Assembly (NCBI GenBank): GCA_026874595.1
Contig: CM049322.1
Location: 29,821,340-29,885,339, forward strand
DNA length: 64,000 nucleotides
Direction of reading: 5' to 3'
Source: Sipunculus nudus
Lineage: Eukaryota; Annelida; Sipuncula; Golfingiida; Sipunculidae
This document shows positions 43,369 to 55,076 of the stretch, in pieces. Position 1 is the stretch's first letter, and each line of letters starts with the position of its first letter. A program made the position numbers and the translations under genes. The notes under the pieces are model-generated. The model was not told the origin of the DNA and did no database searches. It worked only from the letters and a program-made list of their open reading frames with translations.

Positions 43369-44652
43369 CAGTGAAAACTTGTCTAACGGACACCTCACTA
43401 AGGCGGACAACTGGCTATAACGGACAAGATATTTAAGTCCCTTCAAAATTCCCTATATGTTATGTATAAGCGGAACCTCTGTAAGGCGGACACCTCATTA
43501 CTGCGGACAACGAACAGCAGATTTCAACTCAAACCAACATTCCAAGAGTAAATGAACTTGACAAATGCGGACACGATACGCCACCTCCGGCGGACACTGA
43601 TCACTCGCCCCGGGCAACATCAAAGACCACCGGTACTGTTGCTGTTCCTGGGACTGGAACACAAAGGATTATGCAATCCCCAGTTGTTACCTTATTGCGT
43701 GTCCATGCTCATGTCACGGTGTGATGTGCTCATAAGTTAAACACAGCAAATATGAAGCGTTAAACATCGTGTCACTTTATTCCGAGGTTGATCATTCAGA
43801 CGTTGCGAAGCTGCATATTTTTCGCTCGACCGCGGGGTCAATAAATTGATTAAACGGCTACCGTTTTCCCATGCGTCCCTGATCTCACCACGCAATATCG
43901 AACTGTAAAATTAGCCACTTTGTTATAGCAGGCTGTTTGATATTAATTTATCGGTTTTGCTCAGTATATCTAAAACCGATCTGCTCAGTGTCAAACATCT
44001 GCGCGCTCCTTAGCTGTTAGTGCCGTGTCGCCGTGCACAAGTTCCTCCGGGTTCGTTTAATCTCGGGTGCCTTCAACATTAAAGCAAATCAAACTAATCA
44101 ACCATCATCAAAGAAAATTTCATTAGGCTAAAGCTACATTTACCTCTAAAAACGAATGTTCTCAGGTTCGTAACTATAACAATCTTCGCATTATCAACGT
44201 CGTCATTATCATTGAGATTATCGCATTTTGACAGCTGAACTAGGAGAGTTTTAGGCAATGCCGCCAGGTGGCATCACACGTACTCCTGGGCGTGAGCTTA
44301 TGCTATCTGAGAATGTCAAGCTTATTCGACTATGTGATTCAGCGAAAAAGAGCGTACGCGAGTATATGAACATTGTTTCATAGACTTTTCCCCTTTATTG
44401 TTCACTACTTGAGATAAGTAAAAATAATCACAGTTTGTATATGAATACTAAATGCATAATGCGTGCATGAATATGTTGTACATATACATGAAATCAGATA
44501 TAATACAATGAGCACATTCTTGCAGCTGTTCGTTGTCTTTATTTATAATCCCTCAGTTATCAACCAAGGTCAACCTGCCTAATAAGGACACCTCACTATT
44601 AAGGACAAAATGATTGAGTCCCTTGATTGTCCGCTTTGGACAGGTTTCACTG
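43369..44652. mobile_element. Pogo/Tigger-like MITE, GCGGACACCTC type
   Basis: Left terminus CAGTGAAAACTTGTCTAACG then GACACCTC; right terminus inverted CAGTGAAACCTGTCCAAAGC then GGAC. TA flanks at 43367-43368 and 44653-44654. The subterminal ACACCTC and GCGGACA motifs repeat inward several times on both sides. 1284 bp, no transposase. Confidence 0.8.
44261..44273 (+). promoter_or_regulatory. CTCF-like core inside MITE
   Basis: CCGCCAGGTGGCA fits the CCGCGNGGNGGCAG core except at the fifth and last positions. Binding is unproven. Confidence 0.25.
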
Positions 44653-44654
44653 TA

Positions 44655-45347
44655 TAAATAACACTAAAGAACTACAAACAGAAAATATTTTAAAATTACC
44701 ATGGTGGAGGCCCACGTGACAGTAATGAATACTTAAACATGAAGGGGTCATCTGGTCAATCAATAAATCTTGTATATTGGTAAATTACAAAGAACCGTGT
44801 CTGAAGTTTTGTATACTCTCACGGAATATACTGCAAAAAACCTGACTTTGACCTTTGACTTATTTTCTTTGGGTTTGGCACCGTAAAGGCTCTCCGATCA
44901 TGAATGTACGACAAATTATGATATATAAGCATTATATCATGTGAGCAAAACAATATAAGTGGCATTGTCGGCTACCACCTCTTGTGGCTGAAAGTTCTGT
45001 ATGTTTGTTTAAGATAAGATGACCATCTTCAACATTATATGTGTTATAATGTCGTATGTAAGCTGTCTTACAAAAGTAAAACATTTATTACAAAATATAA
45101 CAAAGAAAATATTGTCAAATATTATTTTTAGATTAAAATATATATGGTACTTTGCCATTATATATTAGTTTTTTTTTCATATACGTGTATTAAATGGGTT
45201 TTAAATGTTATTTACTTGGATGTTATTGTCTATTGTATTTCTTACAAACAAATTTTTATAACGTACAACGGCTTATTACATGTGCCGTTCATAACAGTGA
45301 TTTTTTAAAAAAAGTTTCCAATAAATACTCATACGCACACAGATATC

Positions 45348-45349
<2 letters not shown>
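44655..45349. other. No gene seen
   Basis: AT-rich spacer between the MITE and the TA microsatellite. A GTGAGCAAAACAATATAAG followed by TACCACCTCTTGTGG near 44940-44990 may be one more eroded dyad module. Confidence 0.4.

Positions 45350-45419
<70 letters not shown>
45350..45419. repeat. TA microsatellite
   Basis: About 35 uninterrupted TA units. Confidence 0.9.
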
Positions 45420-45421
<2 letters not shown>

Positions 45422-45599
45422 TTTATTTGCACCGTATTGCATTTGCCGCAATAAGCGAAGCTTCACTCTTGGTATTAAGATTATATATAAAATCACCGAT
45501 TATACCGGTTATTGATTTAATCATTGAAACCCGCTTCGCTAGCGACCATATTCGTGATGGCAAATACGGGATTGTTTTGGTTCGACCATGGTATGAACA

Positions 45600-45840
45600 T
45601 GGTATGCCAGGTACTTTAAATAGTTGACAAGTAAACATCTCACTTTAGAGCAATTTATAACTGAATACCAATTATTTGGACACCTACTTTGTGTTCGATC
45701 ACACCCACAAGACACATTTAGAGTATTATGAACATTTTTTCTGTTACACTTCCTGGACTTTTCCCGGCAGTGTCCTTGGATTCACCCGTGATCCATTTGC
45801 GATTTACCGTAAATTGCTGACACCCGGTAGTTTGGAAGTT
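45600..45840. repeat. Dyad module 10
   Basis: ACTTTAAATAGTTGACAAGT, TTATTTGGACACC, CTTCCTGGACTTTTCCCGGC and TTTACCGTAAATTGCTGACA with CCCGG. Confidence 0.65.
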
Positions 45841-46189
45841 TGAACTTGAATTGGCATTAAACGTAGGTTTCTTGCTCAAAGTTTTTTCATCTTCATGATG
45901 TAGACCAAATCATGAAGCATATGCACATAAATACCAGATTTCTAAATATTAGAGCCTACTTAATGTTAGCTGTTTTGTGAGCAGCATTACTGTCATTACC
46001 TCTGCCTAGGAGGTTATTCTTTTACCGGCGTTAGCGACATTACTAAAAGGAAAACTATATACGGATTTTGATCAAATTCCAGAATGGCTTGGCAAGAGTG
46101 AACAATTGATTCAATTTTGAGGGTGATAGGGAACACCATATGGATCCTGTGTTATTTTAAAGGTAAAATGTTGTATTTTTGATCATACC

Positions 46190-46450
46190 ATATGGGGGTA
46201 ATGAGCTAAGTGACTTTTTGGCCGAAGGACGCAGAATGCATTCACCAAAGGCGACTTGACCTTCAAACAATCACCGCGGGAACGACATCGACTCTTTAGT
46301 CCTGGCTGTCTTGAGAGTTTTACCGTAACAGAGGACATGAGTGGGGTTATAAATCTATCTTTATAAGTTTCATAAAACCTCCTGGTGCCAGAACCGTGGT
46401 GTTCCAAGACGAATTAGGCCTTCTTTTAAGTGCTGTCACTTGCGGGGCTC
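46190..46450. repeat. Dyad module 11
   Basis: GACCTTCAAACAATCACCGC, GAACGACAT, TACCGTAACAGAGGACATGA and TTTTAAGTGCTGTCACTTGC. It aligns with modules 4 and 7 in order but is more worn. Confidence 0.55.
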
Positions 46451-46646
46451 CTTATTATACCAATTCTTTTCTGTCCTTTTGTCCCTTCATATTAATCAAA
46501 GCAGGATATTGTTTGTAATAAATGTTCAGATTGGGGCAGAGATGACCTGGTATTACATCCATTCTTGAAAAGAGATGTAAGCTCCTGTGTGTTAACTACT
46601 TTTGTCTGTTTCCGTGTTTTCATTACGTATTTATGTCTTTTTATTT

Positions 46647-46665
46647 CTCTCTCTCTCTCTCTCTG

Positions 46666-46749
<84 letters not shown>
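46647..46749 (+). repeat. TC microsatellite
   Basis: About 50 TC units with three TG interruptions, in the same position relative to a module as the TC runs of copies A and B. Confidence 0.9.
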
Positions 46750-46751
<2 letters not shown>

Positions 46752-46950
46752 CCGCTCTCTTGATCTAGATTTAAACAGAAAATACAAGATGGCATATATT
46801 CTTAATTTGTCTCGCTTTTCTGTGTCAATGACATGTAAGTGTACATAATATATAACTATCTATAAAACAAATAAGTGTGTTCCCTCTATACTTTAGGAAA
46901 GGCGACAGAGCGCTAATTGAATGATTAGCATGAGGATATATGTTTAAGGA

Positions 46951-47064
46951 CTTTGATACGGTAAGACCTTTGAGGCACTATCAATGAATATAACATTATT
47001 TTAGGGGCTTTGATACGGTAAGACCTTTGAGGCACTATCAATGAATATAACATTATTTTAGGGG
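46951..47064 (+). repeat. Exact 57-bp tandem duplication
   Basis: The unit beginning CTTTGATACGGTAAGACCTT and ending ATTATTTTAGGGG occurs twice in a row with no visible difference. Either a very recent duplication or an assembly artefact. Confidence 0.9.
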
Positions 47065-47289
47065 TGCCCCACACACTCGGTTAAAAAAAGCTTGAAAATC
47101 TGGTAGGAGTATTCAACTCTTAGTTGATTCAAGTTGATTTTTATATTGTTTCTACTTTAGTGCAATGCATTATGACATGTGAATAATTGATTAGAAGAAA
47201 CAGGATATATTGTGAATTAAAGTTGGTGTCAAGATTTCTCAGAGTATGTACATTTCTTAAAGGAAAATGCTGTATTTCTGACAATGCCA

Positions 47290-47580
47290 GATAGGGAAAT
47301 GAGCTGCCTTGGCGGAGGTCTGCGCTCTCTGAGTGCTTTTCTAGATATTATTATTACTATCATTGTTATTATTTAACCAATTAAAATTTGTTTTGCGATA
47401 TATGCTTTATTGACCTAAGGACGGGGACCGTATTCACCCAAGGCGACATCCCATCTGATAAAGTAAATCGCACAAAAAGAAAAGTGTTCACTGTTCTACA
47501 TTAGTCCATTGTACATCATGTACTTGCTCTATAAATTTGTCATCAGATAACTAAGTCAGAGAGCGGGCGGGGATGGCTGT
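47290..47580 (+). repeat. Dispersed repeat and fragment of the duplicated block
   Basis: 47290-47345 is the GGAGGTCTGCGCTCTCTGAG repeat seen inverted at 16215. 47515-47575 (TCATCAGATAACTAAGTCAG, GGCGGGGATGGCTGT) aligns with 38240-38300 of duplication copy B, so the block has a third partial copy here. Confidence 0.55.
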
Positions 47581-48678
47581 TAGTGCATGTACTACTTTGA
47601 TCCGACCCTATTAACTCGCTTTGCACTCTACATGATAATTCAATAAAGGTTGCCTTCAAGGTTGATATTCGTTGCTTAAACATTTACCACAAATATAATT
47701 ATTATATGCAAATAAATGTTAATGGTTTGGACGCACGTACACAAAAAGAAATTCACATAAAAGGATTTGAATAATATCTTAATGGTATTTTTTGATACAT
47801 GCATAGCGGGGGTGCCATCCTGCGGCTATTAAACCATCCCAGCAGTACCTGGCATATGCTTGTATAACACCTTGATAGGCTCTGCGTGTTGGTTCACATG
47901 TGTCTATTTACCATAACAAGGCCGCCCGACCGGGGGTTCGATTGTGATGTTTCTGCTAGCAGGAATATGCATTCCATTTTGTGGCAAAGTCAGTCAGGGC
48001 ATCTTCTGACTGACAAGTTCTTTGCCCGGGGGATGCACGCGCTGTGTTTATGTGGACACCTGTGATCGTGCTTGGTCCATTGTTTTTAACACTCGTTTAC
48101 AGGAATAAACAAACGGTTTCAGGGCAATATTTTGGCAGGTACAGATTAATTTTAATGGGAAGAAGGTATTTCTCGTGTTAATTCAAAATACTTTACAGGT
48201 GATAGGACCCTTTAAACGAGGGGCGTGAACCGTTAGCCTTACCAAAGAAACAAACTGCTTGTTCCATGAGTTAAAACTGGCTCTACAAGTAAGAACTGGT
48301 TGTCACCAATCAGAACTGAATAACATGAAAAGCTCTACATAAGAATATGAATGTATATGTGTGTACCACAAAATGCAGGCAAAAAGACCGTTGATGAATC
48401 CATCTTATGAAAAGATACCTCGTTAGCAACCGCGTTGAGGCAAATATTAAAAGTATCATGCCGCTTAATTGAAAATAAATACATAAACAAAAAAAGGTAT
48501 TATAGACAGGAGCACACGTGTCAATTTTGAGGGGATAAAATCAGAGTGGAAGCAGATAAACCGTTGCTGAGAAGACAACACAACTGCGTATCAATCATAC
48601 AGTTAAAAATAAATAATTTCAAGAATAACAAGTGTTACAGATGTCTCTTTTATTGTGCGCTGTTGACATTCTGATTCA
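47581..48678. other. No gene seen
   Basis: A tRNA-B-box-like GGGGGTTCGATTG at 47932-47946 could be a worn SINE. Otherwise unrecognised. Confidence 0.4.
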
Positions 48679-49411
48679 TGTAAGGTTCTAGCCCTGAACT
48701 TTGCTATGGCATATAGAGACACAGCGCTCGTGGAATCCGTACTGGTTGACCTGGCGTGTAAAGAAACCGCGGTTGTGCTAATCTGGAATTTTCTGGGCGG
48801 TTCGCGCTCTATTAGCGCGTGAGTCTTGTTGTGTTCTTTGGATTGTTCGTGAAATGGAAAGTTCTGGGCTTGAGGTGAAAAATTTATAAAAAGGGGCTGT
48901 GTTTAGAGCAGAGTAGAAGAGAGAAAAAAATTCCAGCGGATACGGAAGAGTGTGAGTCAATTTATGGACCTTTCCGATAATTGCAGAATTTATAGATATT
49001 CTTCGCAATTTGCAACGGATTTTATACAGTCTTCAGTTTGCCTTTGGGATCATTAGCAGAAATTCACTTTTGGATAACAACAGATTGTTTTTGGGATTAC
49101 ATTGGACTATCATTCTCTGAGAAGATTTATGTGAACTGTTCATCTGGATTATATATTTTAAACGACTTGTTGAGCTGTGACAGTTGTAATATGAAAAAGG
49201 ATCCGGACACTCTGGTACTGTACACTTTATTTACAATACTGTGTAATTGTATTGATTTACTGTTATACTGTTGTTATACTGTGTAATTATATTGATTTAG
49301 TGTATAGTAATGTTTGGATTGTTTTAAGAATAAATTATAATTATTTGTTAACAAAATAACACTGACTTCTTTATTCATTCCCCTAGACATTTCACGCTGC
49401 CTAGTGTTACA
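48679..49411 (+). repeat. Probable 5' LTR
   Basis: Starts TGTAAGG and ends GTGTTACA (TG...CA, with TGTAA as a short inverted end). Inside are a TATA box (TTTATAAAAAGGGG near 48883) and AATAAA at 49329-49334, the order expected of U3-R-U5. The left border is uncertain because no partner LTR is present to compare. Confidence 0.45.
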
Positions 49412-49619
49412 GAATCTGATTTTTATTTATCTCCGTAACAAAATTTATGCTCGTCAAGACTACGTGATATGTTGTTATTAGGTTCCGAAACATAAAATTG
49501 TGGGCTTGTCCGGGAAGCTGAATAGTTTTGAAAATTTATTAGGCCTTGACCTAGTTACATTGTTTACAATACATTATTTACAAGATTTATCTCAGTGTTT
49601 TTTTTATTGTTTTAACATC

Positions 49620-50360
49620 TTAACATTGCAGATTTCAAACCTTGAGGCATTTGTTGACGATCCCGACCCTGATCAATTTGAAAAGTTGACAAAAGAACAG
49701 TTGTTGCGTTTGGGATAACACTTAGGGTTAAGTGTGAAAAAAGTTTTGAGAAAGTTTGATATCATTGCTAAAGTCATGCAAGATCTAGTTAGCAAAGGTT
49801 TATTCGAAGAGAGTGAAGTGGAAACATCAGGAAATGAGAGCCTGGCTATGCAGTTAGAATTTAGAAAGTTAGAAATGCAACATGTGCTAGCATTCACAGA
49901 GAGGGAAGAACATGAAAGGTTAGAAAGAGAAAGACTAGAAAAAGAAATTGAAAGAGAAAGACTAGAAAAACAAATAGAAAGAGCAGGACTAGAAAAAGAA
50001 AATATAAATCGAGTTAAAACGACTGGAGTTAGAAAGACTTAAACTAGAACATGGTTTACGTGCGTCCCCAACTCACAGTTTTGATGTTACTAAACACATT
50101 AGACTTTTCCCACCTTTTCAAGAAAAAGATGGTTGATAAATATTTCTTACCATTTGAGAAGGTAGCTGAAAATTTAAAATTGCCTAAGGAAAATTGGACT
50201 ATGCTATTACAAAGTGTATTGACTAGCAAGGCCAGAGAAATTTATGCAGAGCTTTCAGTAGAAGCCGCTGCTGAATATGACCAGGTTAAAGGGTTAATCC
50301 TACAAGATTATGAGAAATTCAGAAATTGGGAAAAGCGCAAAGAACAGACCTACGTATAAT
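49620..50360 (+). pseudogene. gag remnant of LTR retrotransposon
   Basis: Three open pieces in two frames. 49629-49715 is acidic. After an in-frame stop, 49734-50039 continues with a charged coiled coil of ERERLEK-type repeats. A shift near 50020-50050 leads to 50051-50356, with a helical capsid-like segment ending in RNWEKRKEQTYV. In related gag proteins a few residues normally separate DYE from the FRNW motif, so a small deletion is likely. Confidence 0.65.
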
Positions 50361-50575
50361 CTGCTAGGACAAAAGAGCAGTTGATGATTTTTCATTAACA
50401 CACAAAATGTCCTTTACTAGCAAATCAAACCAGTCATTCACAAACAAGAATGTAAATCAGTATGGTAAAAAAAGTTTAAAGCACAGTCACCCAGTACTAG
50501 TAGTCCTGATAGTTCAGCAAAGTCCATTGCCACACCTCAGAATTCAACCAAGGCCAGTCGCTTTCAAAGAAAATC

Positions 50576-50617
50576 TGTAATTACTACAAAAAGGAAGGTC
50601 ATCTAATATCTGACTGC
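50576..50617 (+). pseudogene. Gag zinc knuckle, second cysteine lost
   Basis: Reads CNYYKKEGHLISDC. The CCHC pattern C-x2-C-x4-H-x4-C is kept except that the second Cys is Tyr (TAC). This identifies the element as a retroelement and shows decay. Confidence 0.7.
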
Positions 50618-50671
50618 TGGAAACTTGCAAATAAACCAAAGAGTAAACCTTCTGGTTTTGTATCAAAATCT

Positions 50672-51067
50672 ATGCATAGCATAGTACAAGAGCCAAGCTC
50701 TTTTTATGCGAACAAGGGGTACAACTCCTTTCTTGACTCTAAAAAAAAGTTTGATGCTACGGAGGCCAACGTGCCGTCTGACTCCAAAGAAGAATCCGTA
50801 GCTTGCGGGGTAAAAACCTCATTTGATTCCTGCGAGGAATTTAATATGGCAAGGTCCTTTCAAGATTCCTGCGAGGAGTATCCACTAAATAAGACTAAGT
50901 CCTTTTATGACTTTTGCGAGAGTATTTCAAATGAGACCAGGTCCTCTTATGACAAACAGAAGTTTGTTTCTGCTGAGCAGAATTCCTCTGTCGACTCCCG
51001 TGAGGGGTTTGATTGTAATAAGGATGTATATTCCTTTAGTGACTCTGAAAAAAAAGTTTATGACTGA
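50672..51067 (+). pseudogene. Acidic Ser/Asp-rich linker of the retroelement
   Basis: 132 codons open between the zinc knuckle and the protease, rich in Ser, Asp, Glu and Lys, with a degenerate repeat in which S(F/Y)xxxCEE(F/Y) or D(F/S)xE recurs about every 20 residues. No known domain. Position implies it is part of the gag-pro polyprotein. Confidence 0.5.
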
Positions 51068-51206
51068 CACTGTCAGTGTCAGTTCTTTGTTTGATGAAAC
51101 TTAGGTACTAGATTCTTTCCTGACTCTGAAATGGAGTCATTCATACATGATGGTTTTGTATCACTTTCAAGTGATTTTTTAGATTCTACCCCTATTAGAT
51201 TATGAG

Positions 51207-51320
51207 GACATTGGTTAAGGCCAAACTCTCATGTTAGCAAACACTTTGCCATTTTCTGGTTAATCAGAGCTCAAAGTAAAGGTTAGATCAGAACTTATCA
51301 AGGATGTTTGTTAAGAAAAG
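51207..51320 (+). pseudogene. Start of aspartic protease, inactive
   Basis: GAC ATT GGT TAA sits where the DTG active site is expected (D-I-G-stop), followed in frame by GQTLMLANTLPFS, typical of the protease start. Both the changed Thr and the stop make it non-functional. Confidence 0.55.
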
Positions 51321-51439
51321 ATAGTTTCAATATGGTAATATGATTTTCTGACAATACACCTGTCAGAGACTAAAAAAGTAATCGCAATCCGTCCGTCCGT
51401 CAGTGACGCTTTTTATCGCGCGCGATATCTCAACGAGCA

Positions 51440-51780
51440 TATGTTTGTTCTTTCTCAGATTTACACGGATGATTGGTGCCTATGGTGCCTCTCAAAATAT
51501 AGACCCATCAAAAAAGCAATATGGCCGCCATAGCAAAATCGGAGACTGTCTTTTTCTCGCAGTGATATTACATTTGATCCCAAATTCACAGGGATGATTG
51601 GCGTCCATATGTCACTCTCTGTCAAATAACAGACCTGCCCAAAGTCCAAAATGGCTGCAACAGGACAATCAATAAGTTTCCTTCCAGTGCAGCGTTTCAG
51701 AGAGACTATGTTCGACCTTTCTCAAATTAACAGGGACAATTAGTGCCTATGAGGACTCCAGTCGTATCCTTTTACGAAAC
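51440..51780 (+). repeat. ~130-bp tandem repeat, three worn units
   Basis: Units begin near 51457, 51583 and 51716 with CA(G/A)ATT.ACA(C/G)GGATGATTGG or its variant and TGCCTATG; the first two also share AATGGCCGCC/AATGGCTGC. The element directly upstream has CGTCCGTCCGTCAG and GCGCGCGATATCTCAACGAG. Confidence 0.6.
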
Positions 51781-52900
51781 CTGCTTAAAATCTTGTATGC
51801 CCGCCAGAGCACATTCACTTTTTTCTGTTATGATTATTTGGCAGAACATTGACACCCATGACGGGATCAATGCTTTCAAATTTCTCACTCCTGTTAAATT
51901 GTTTTGCAATCACTTTTCAGATATTGCTATAATTTTTCTGAAAATTGGTCTCTTTAGATTATTTGTGGTAATTAATTTCAGACCATTCTGCTATTCAATA
52001 TGACCAAGGACTGCAATGTGGAGGAAATGGCGAACCCGGGACCTAAATTGGGGACGACCTTTATGGCCACAAACCTGTAGTAACATTACCTTGTCTTAGC
52101 TGACACAATTACTCTCAGGGCCTGTAAACTTTAGGAAATGTGGCAAAAAAAACTATGCACCGATTTTTAAACCTCACCATGACCCTTTCGTTACTCATAT
52201 GGTGCCTAGCTATATTGGTGAACACAAAGGTCTTCTAATACACAGAAAAGGTAAAGTAACATGCATTTACACTGTATGGCAGTTTACTTAATGAAATTAT
52301 TTCCAACACAAAATAGGTTACAAAATGAAACTGAATAAAATGTTTTCGTTACATTTTGTGCTAAACTCTATGAATCAAGCAATAGTGGTGAACTCAAGGA
52401 CTTAGGTTTAGGTTTTTATTTCAATATCATCCGCGTGTAAGCTTTGATTTTTTTTTGCAAGCCTTAATTATAGGACGGTTTGTAGACCATGGTGACCATA
52501 TATAGAACTTTTGAATGTAGTTGCGCATTAATAGGAGAGGTTCTGCATTATTCTAGCACAAAATCCAAATATGGTTTGCACTGAATATTTAAAAAAAAGA
52601 GAATATACTTTAAATGAGACACATTATTGAAACTTTTGATTTGAACAAAGTACATGTTTTCTAAGATGCAACTTCCGCATTACCGTATGACTATTCTCAA
52701 AAATTAAATTAACATTTGGAGAAAGTAAGATCACATATGGCAGCCAAACCTAATACAGGCACCTCTTGCGTTGGATGTCTTGTAAAACTGGGCAAATGCT
52801 GGTGAAATTTCGAAAGGTAAAAAATTTTGCAATTGCTAGAACTTATCGTGCCAAATTTATTGGTAGCCGAACGTAAAATGTATACTTCATTATTTCAGTT
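51781..52900. other. No gene seen
   Basis: AT-rich sequence with no recognised element. Confidence 0.5.
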
Positions 52901-52904
52901 TTAT

Positions 52905-53410
52905 GATGCATTTCATTTTTCAATTTACTTTACGTTTTGTACAATGCAAAACAGTAATACGTACATAAACCAACAAGAAAGAAACAACTGTAAAATTCCT
53001 CGGATATTTTATGACGACACTGACATGTTTATATGCGAGCAAGATTCTGACTTTGAAGTAAGCAAGTTTATTTTTTCATTTATTTTGTAGTTATAAATAC
53101 ATTTAACACCGGCATTCAACTAAGTTTTTCATAAAGATGTCATAACTAACCTGATATAACACTTTAAGTTACAAGATGTATCCTCATACAGACAGCCAGA
53201 CAGAATGATGAAAGAACAACTGGACTGAGGCAAACCTTTTTAAGATCCATGTAATAGTACTCGCGTCTAAGAATGTCCCCCTGGACTGCAATCTTTTTCT
53301 TGAATAACACTGTTATCAGTTTTGTAAGTGTAGAGACCGGAGTTGTAGGCCTGTATTTTAGGAAATGCAGAACCGCTGAGCCCTTGTATGAGAAGTTTCT
53401 ATTTTTGGGT
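52905..53410. repeat. Segmental-duplicate block, copy 2
   Basis: Aligns with intron 7 of the receptor gene (13381-13745) and runs on into the Ig-exon relic at 53272-53410. Confidence 0.6.
53272..53410 (-). pseudogene. Ig-exon relic of a dead paralogue
   Basis: The plus strand reads CCCCCTGGACTGCAATCTTT, AACACTGTTATCAG, GTGTAGAGACCGG, then GAGCCCTTGTATGAGAAGTT. It follows in order the 3' half of the exon copy at 56738-57022 (CCTCTGGACTGCAGTC...). No open frame survives. Confidence 0.65.
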
Positions 53411-53889
53411 AACTCTGCCTATTATCGAGCGTCACAGTTGTTTGACCGAGCGAAATCACTGGCTAACACCCAGGTCAATTACTGTTACGTCTTATGTGCG
53501 GCACCCACTGGATAAATCAAAGTGTTTAAATACATGAAGGCTAGGAATTTGGACTCAGTGAGTGCAGACCTCTTCCAATGCCGCTCATTACACCATAGGG
53601 CATTCGCTAACAGACAGACAATCAAACAAACTAGACAACTAGAGGTCGAGCACTTGTAGGAAGCGAAAACAGTCAAATGAAGGAGCAATGTCCTGTTAGA
53701 GAAAAAAAATATGAAAAAGTACATTGATTCTATCAAAAATCATTGAACTTGGTCTATTGTTATACGATTTAGAGAACCCAACCCTTGGATAATTCTTATG
53801 AAAAATAACACAAAACCACACGACAGTTTTATCATAAAACATTTAATGTATAAGCGGAACGAGGCTAAAATTACAAGTTTTTTTACATG

Positions 53890-54455
53890 TATAAAACAGG
53901 TCAATGCAGGTGGCGACACAAAAACCTCAATTTCAAATATGATTCATGACTAACATTTGCATAAAACTTAGTAATGCTACCTCTTGCAGTTTTCTTTCAA
54001 ATTGTTATGTTCGTATGCTTACTTGGTCAAAAGCCTTAGTTTGAGTTCCCGTAACTCGACCAAAATTCATCCAACCCAAACCATTTTAACAAATTTGAGA
54101 GCTGATCTCATGGAGGATATCTGTGATATATTGAGCTGAATATGGCTGAATGATTTCGGAGATTTTTTAGCGTTTTCTCCGTAAAATGTAAGTCGATGCA
54201 GGTGGTGGCCCAAAAATATTTGACGTGAATTATTTTTGCAATAAACTTGATGCTACCTCCTGCTGTTCCTGAGAAATTATGAGTTAATGTACTGATGACT
54301 GATGACCTCCGTACAAAAAGGCTGATGCAGGTGGTGCCACCAGTACCTCAGTTTCAAATATGACTCATGTGACCAACATTTGCATAATGTTTGGTTATGG
54401 TAGCTCCTGCCGTTTCTGAGATTGTTATTTTAGCATGTTTATTTTTGCCAAATGA
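53890..54455. repeat. GGTGGTGCCACC-type repeat
   Basis: Three worn units with GATGCAGGTGG(C/T)G.CAC near 53905, 54196 and 54322, each followed by CTCA(G/A)TTTCAAATATGA or a variant. It continues at 55083 after the solo LTR. Confidence 0.65.
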
Positions 54456-54459
54456 CTAA

Positions 54460-55076
54460 TGTTATGCGGTTCCGTAGTTACGTAGATGACGGCGGGGACC
54501 CTACAGTTTACCGGTCGTGAGGATACCAGGAGAACACAGGAGTTCAATTGAACGGAGGGCGGTGAAGCGTAACACAACCAAAGACAACAGACAAACAGTG
54601 AAAACACAGGAGAACCCGTATTGTATTTATTCAGTGGGATATTTTCATAAACTGGAACTTCACGTCGCGTACGACTATAAAATTATCACGTCCGATCCCG
54701 TATGGGCTGCAAATATTATAACTGTCATGGTGCTCACCAGGCCTGGTTTTGGACATTGCTTCGTCATTCTTTGAGGATAAACTTTTTATTACTGTGAACG
54801 GCTCCTACGCAGCCCTAGGGGCCGTAGTTGTCCTGGAACTATGTGATTTATTTTATTATTTTGAGACACACCTACGTAACTTCAAGCTAAGTATTTTGTT
54901 CATATAAATATTGGTGTGTCACTTGGACAGACTTTTATGTAAACCTAAACTTTTGTATTCTTGTATATATTGTAAATAATGATTTGATTATTATAAATGT
55001 TATTACATTTAACGAGTCTTCCTTCAGTGAGTTGGTTGCGTGTGGAACCCGGATGAAGGTTTAGTTACACGTAACA
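54460..55076 (+). mobile_element. Solo LTR with target duplication
   Basis: 617 bp beginning TGTTATGCGG and ending CACGTAACA (near-perfect inverted TGTTA(T/C)G ends), flanked on both sides by CTAA (54456-54459, 55077-55080). No internal region, so a full element was removed by LTR recombination. It contains a TATA-like ACTATAAAATT. Not the same LTR as at 48679. Orientation is assigned from the TATA position. Confidence 0.75.

Larger units (their letters stand above)
48679..51320 (+). mobile_element. Decayed, truncated LTR retrotransposon (Ty3/gypsy-like)
   Basis: Order on the plus strand: probable 5' LTR, leader, gag, zinc knuckle, start of aspartic protease, then nothing. Reverse transcriptase, integrase and the 3' LTR are absent. 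The gag region has a Glu/Arg-rich coiled coil at 49900-50010 and a capsid-like segment at 50080-50355. Reading frame is broken by stops (for example 49716-49718 and 50040-50042) and by at least one shift. It is an old copy that cannot move. The downstream border is estimated from the loss of coding similarity. Confidence 0.7.

Noticed and set aside
30850-46450. CRISPR-like array
   Set aside because: Module copies are long, diverged and unevenly spaced, with no spacers of fixed size, in a eukaryotic genome.
49038-49286. 82-codon open frame in the retroelement leader
   Set aside because: Falls within the probable LTR, hydrophobic by composition, no known domain.
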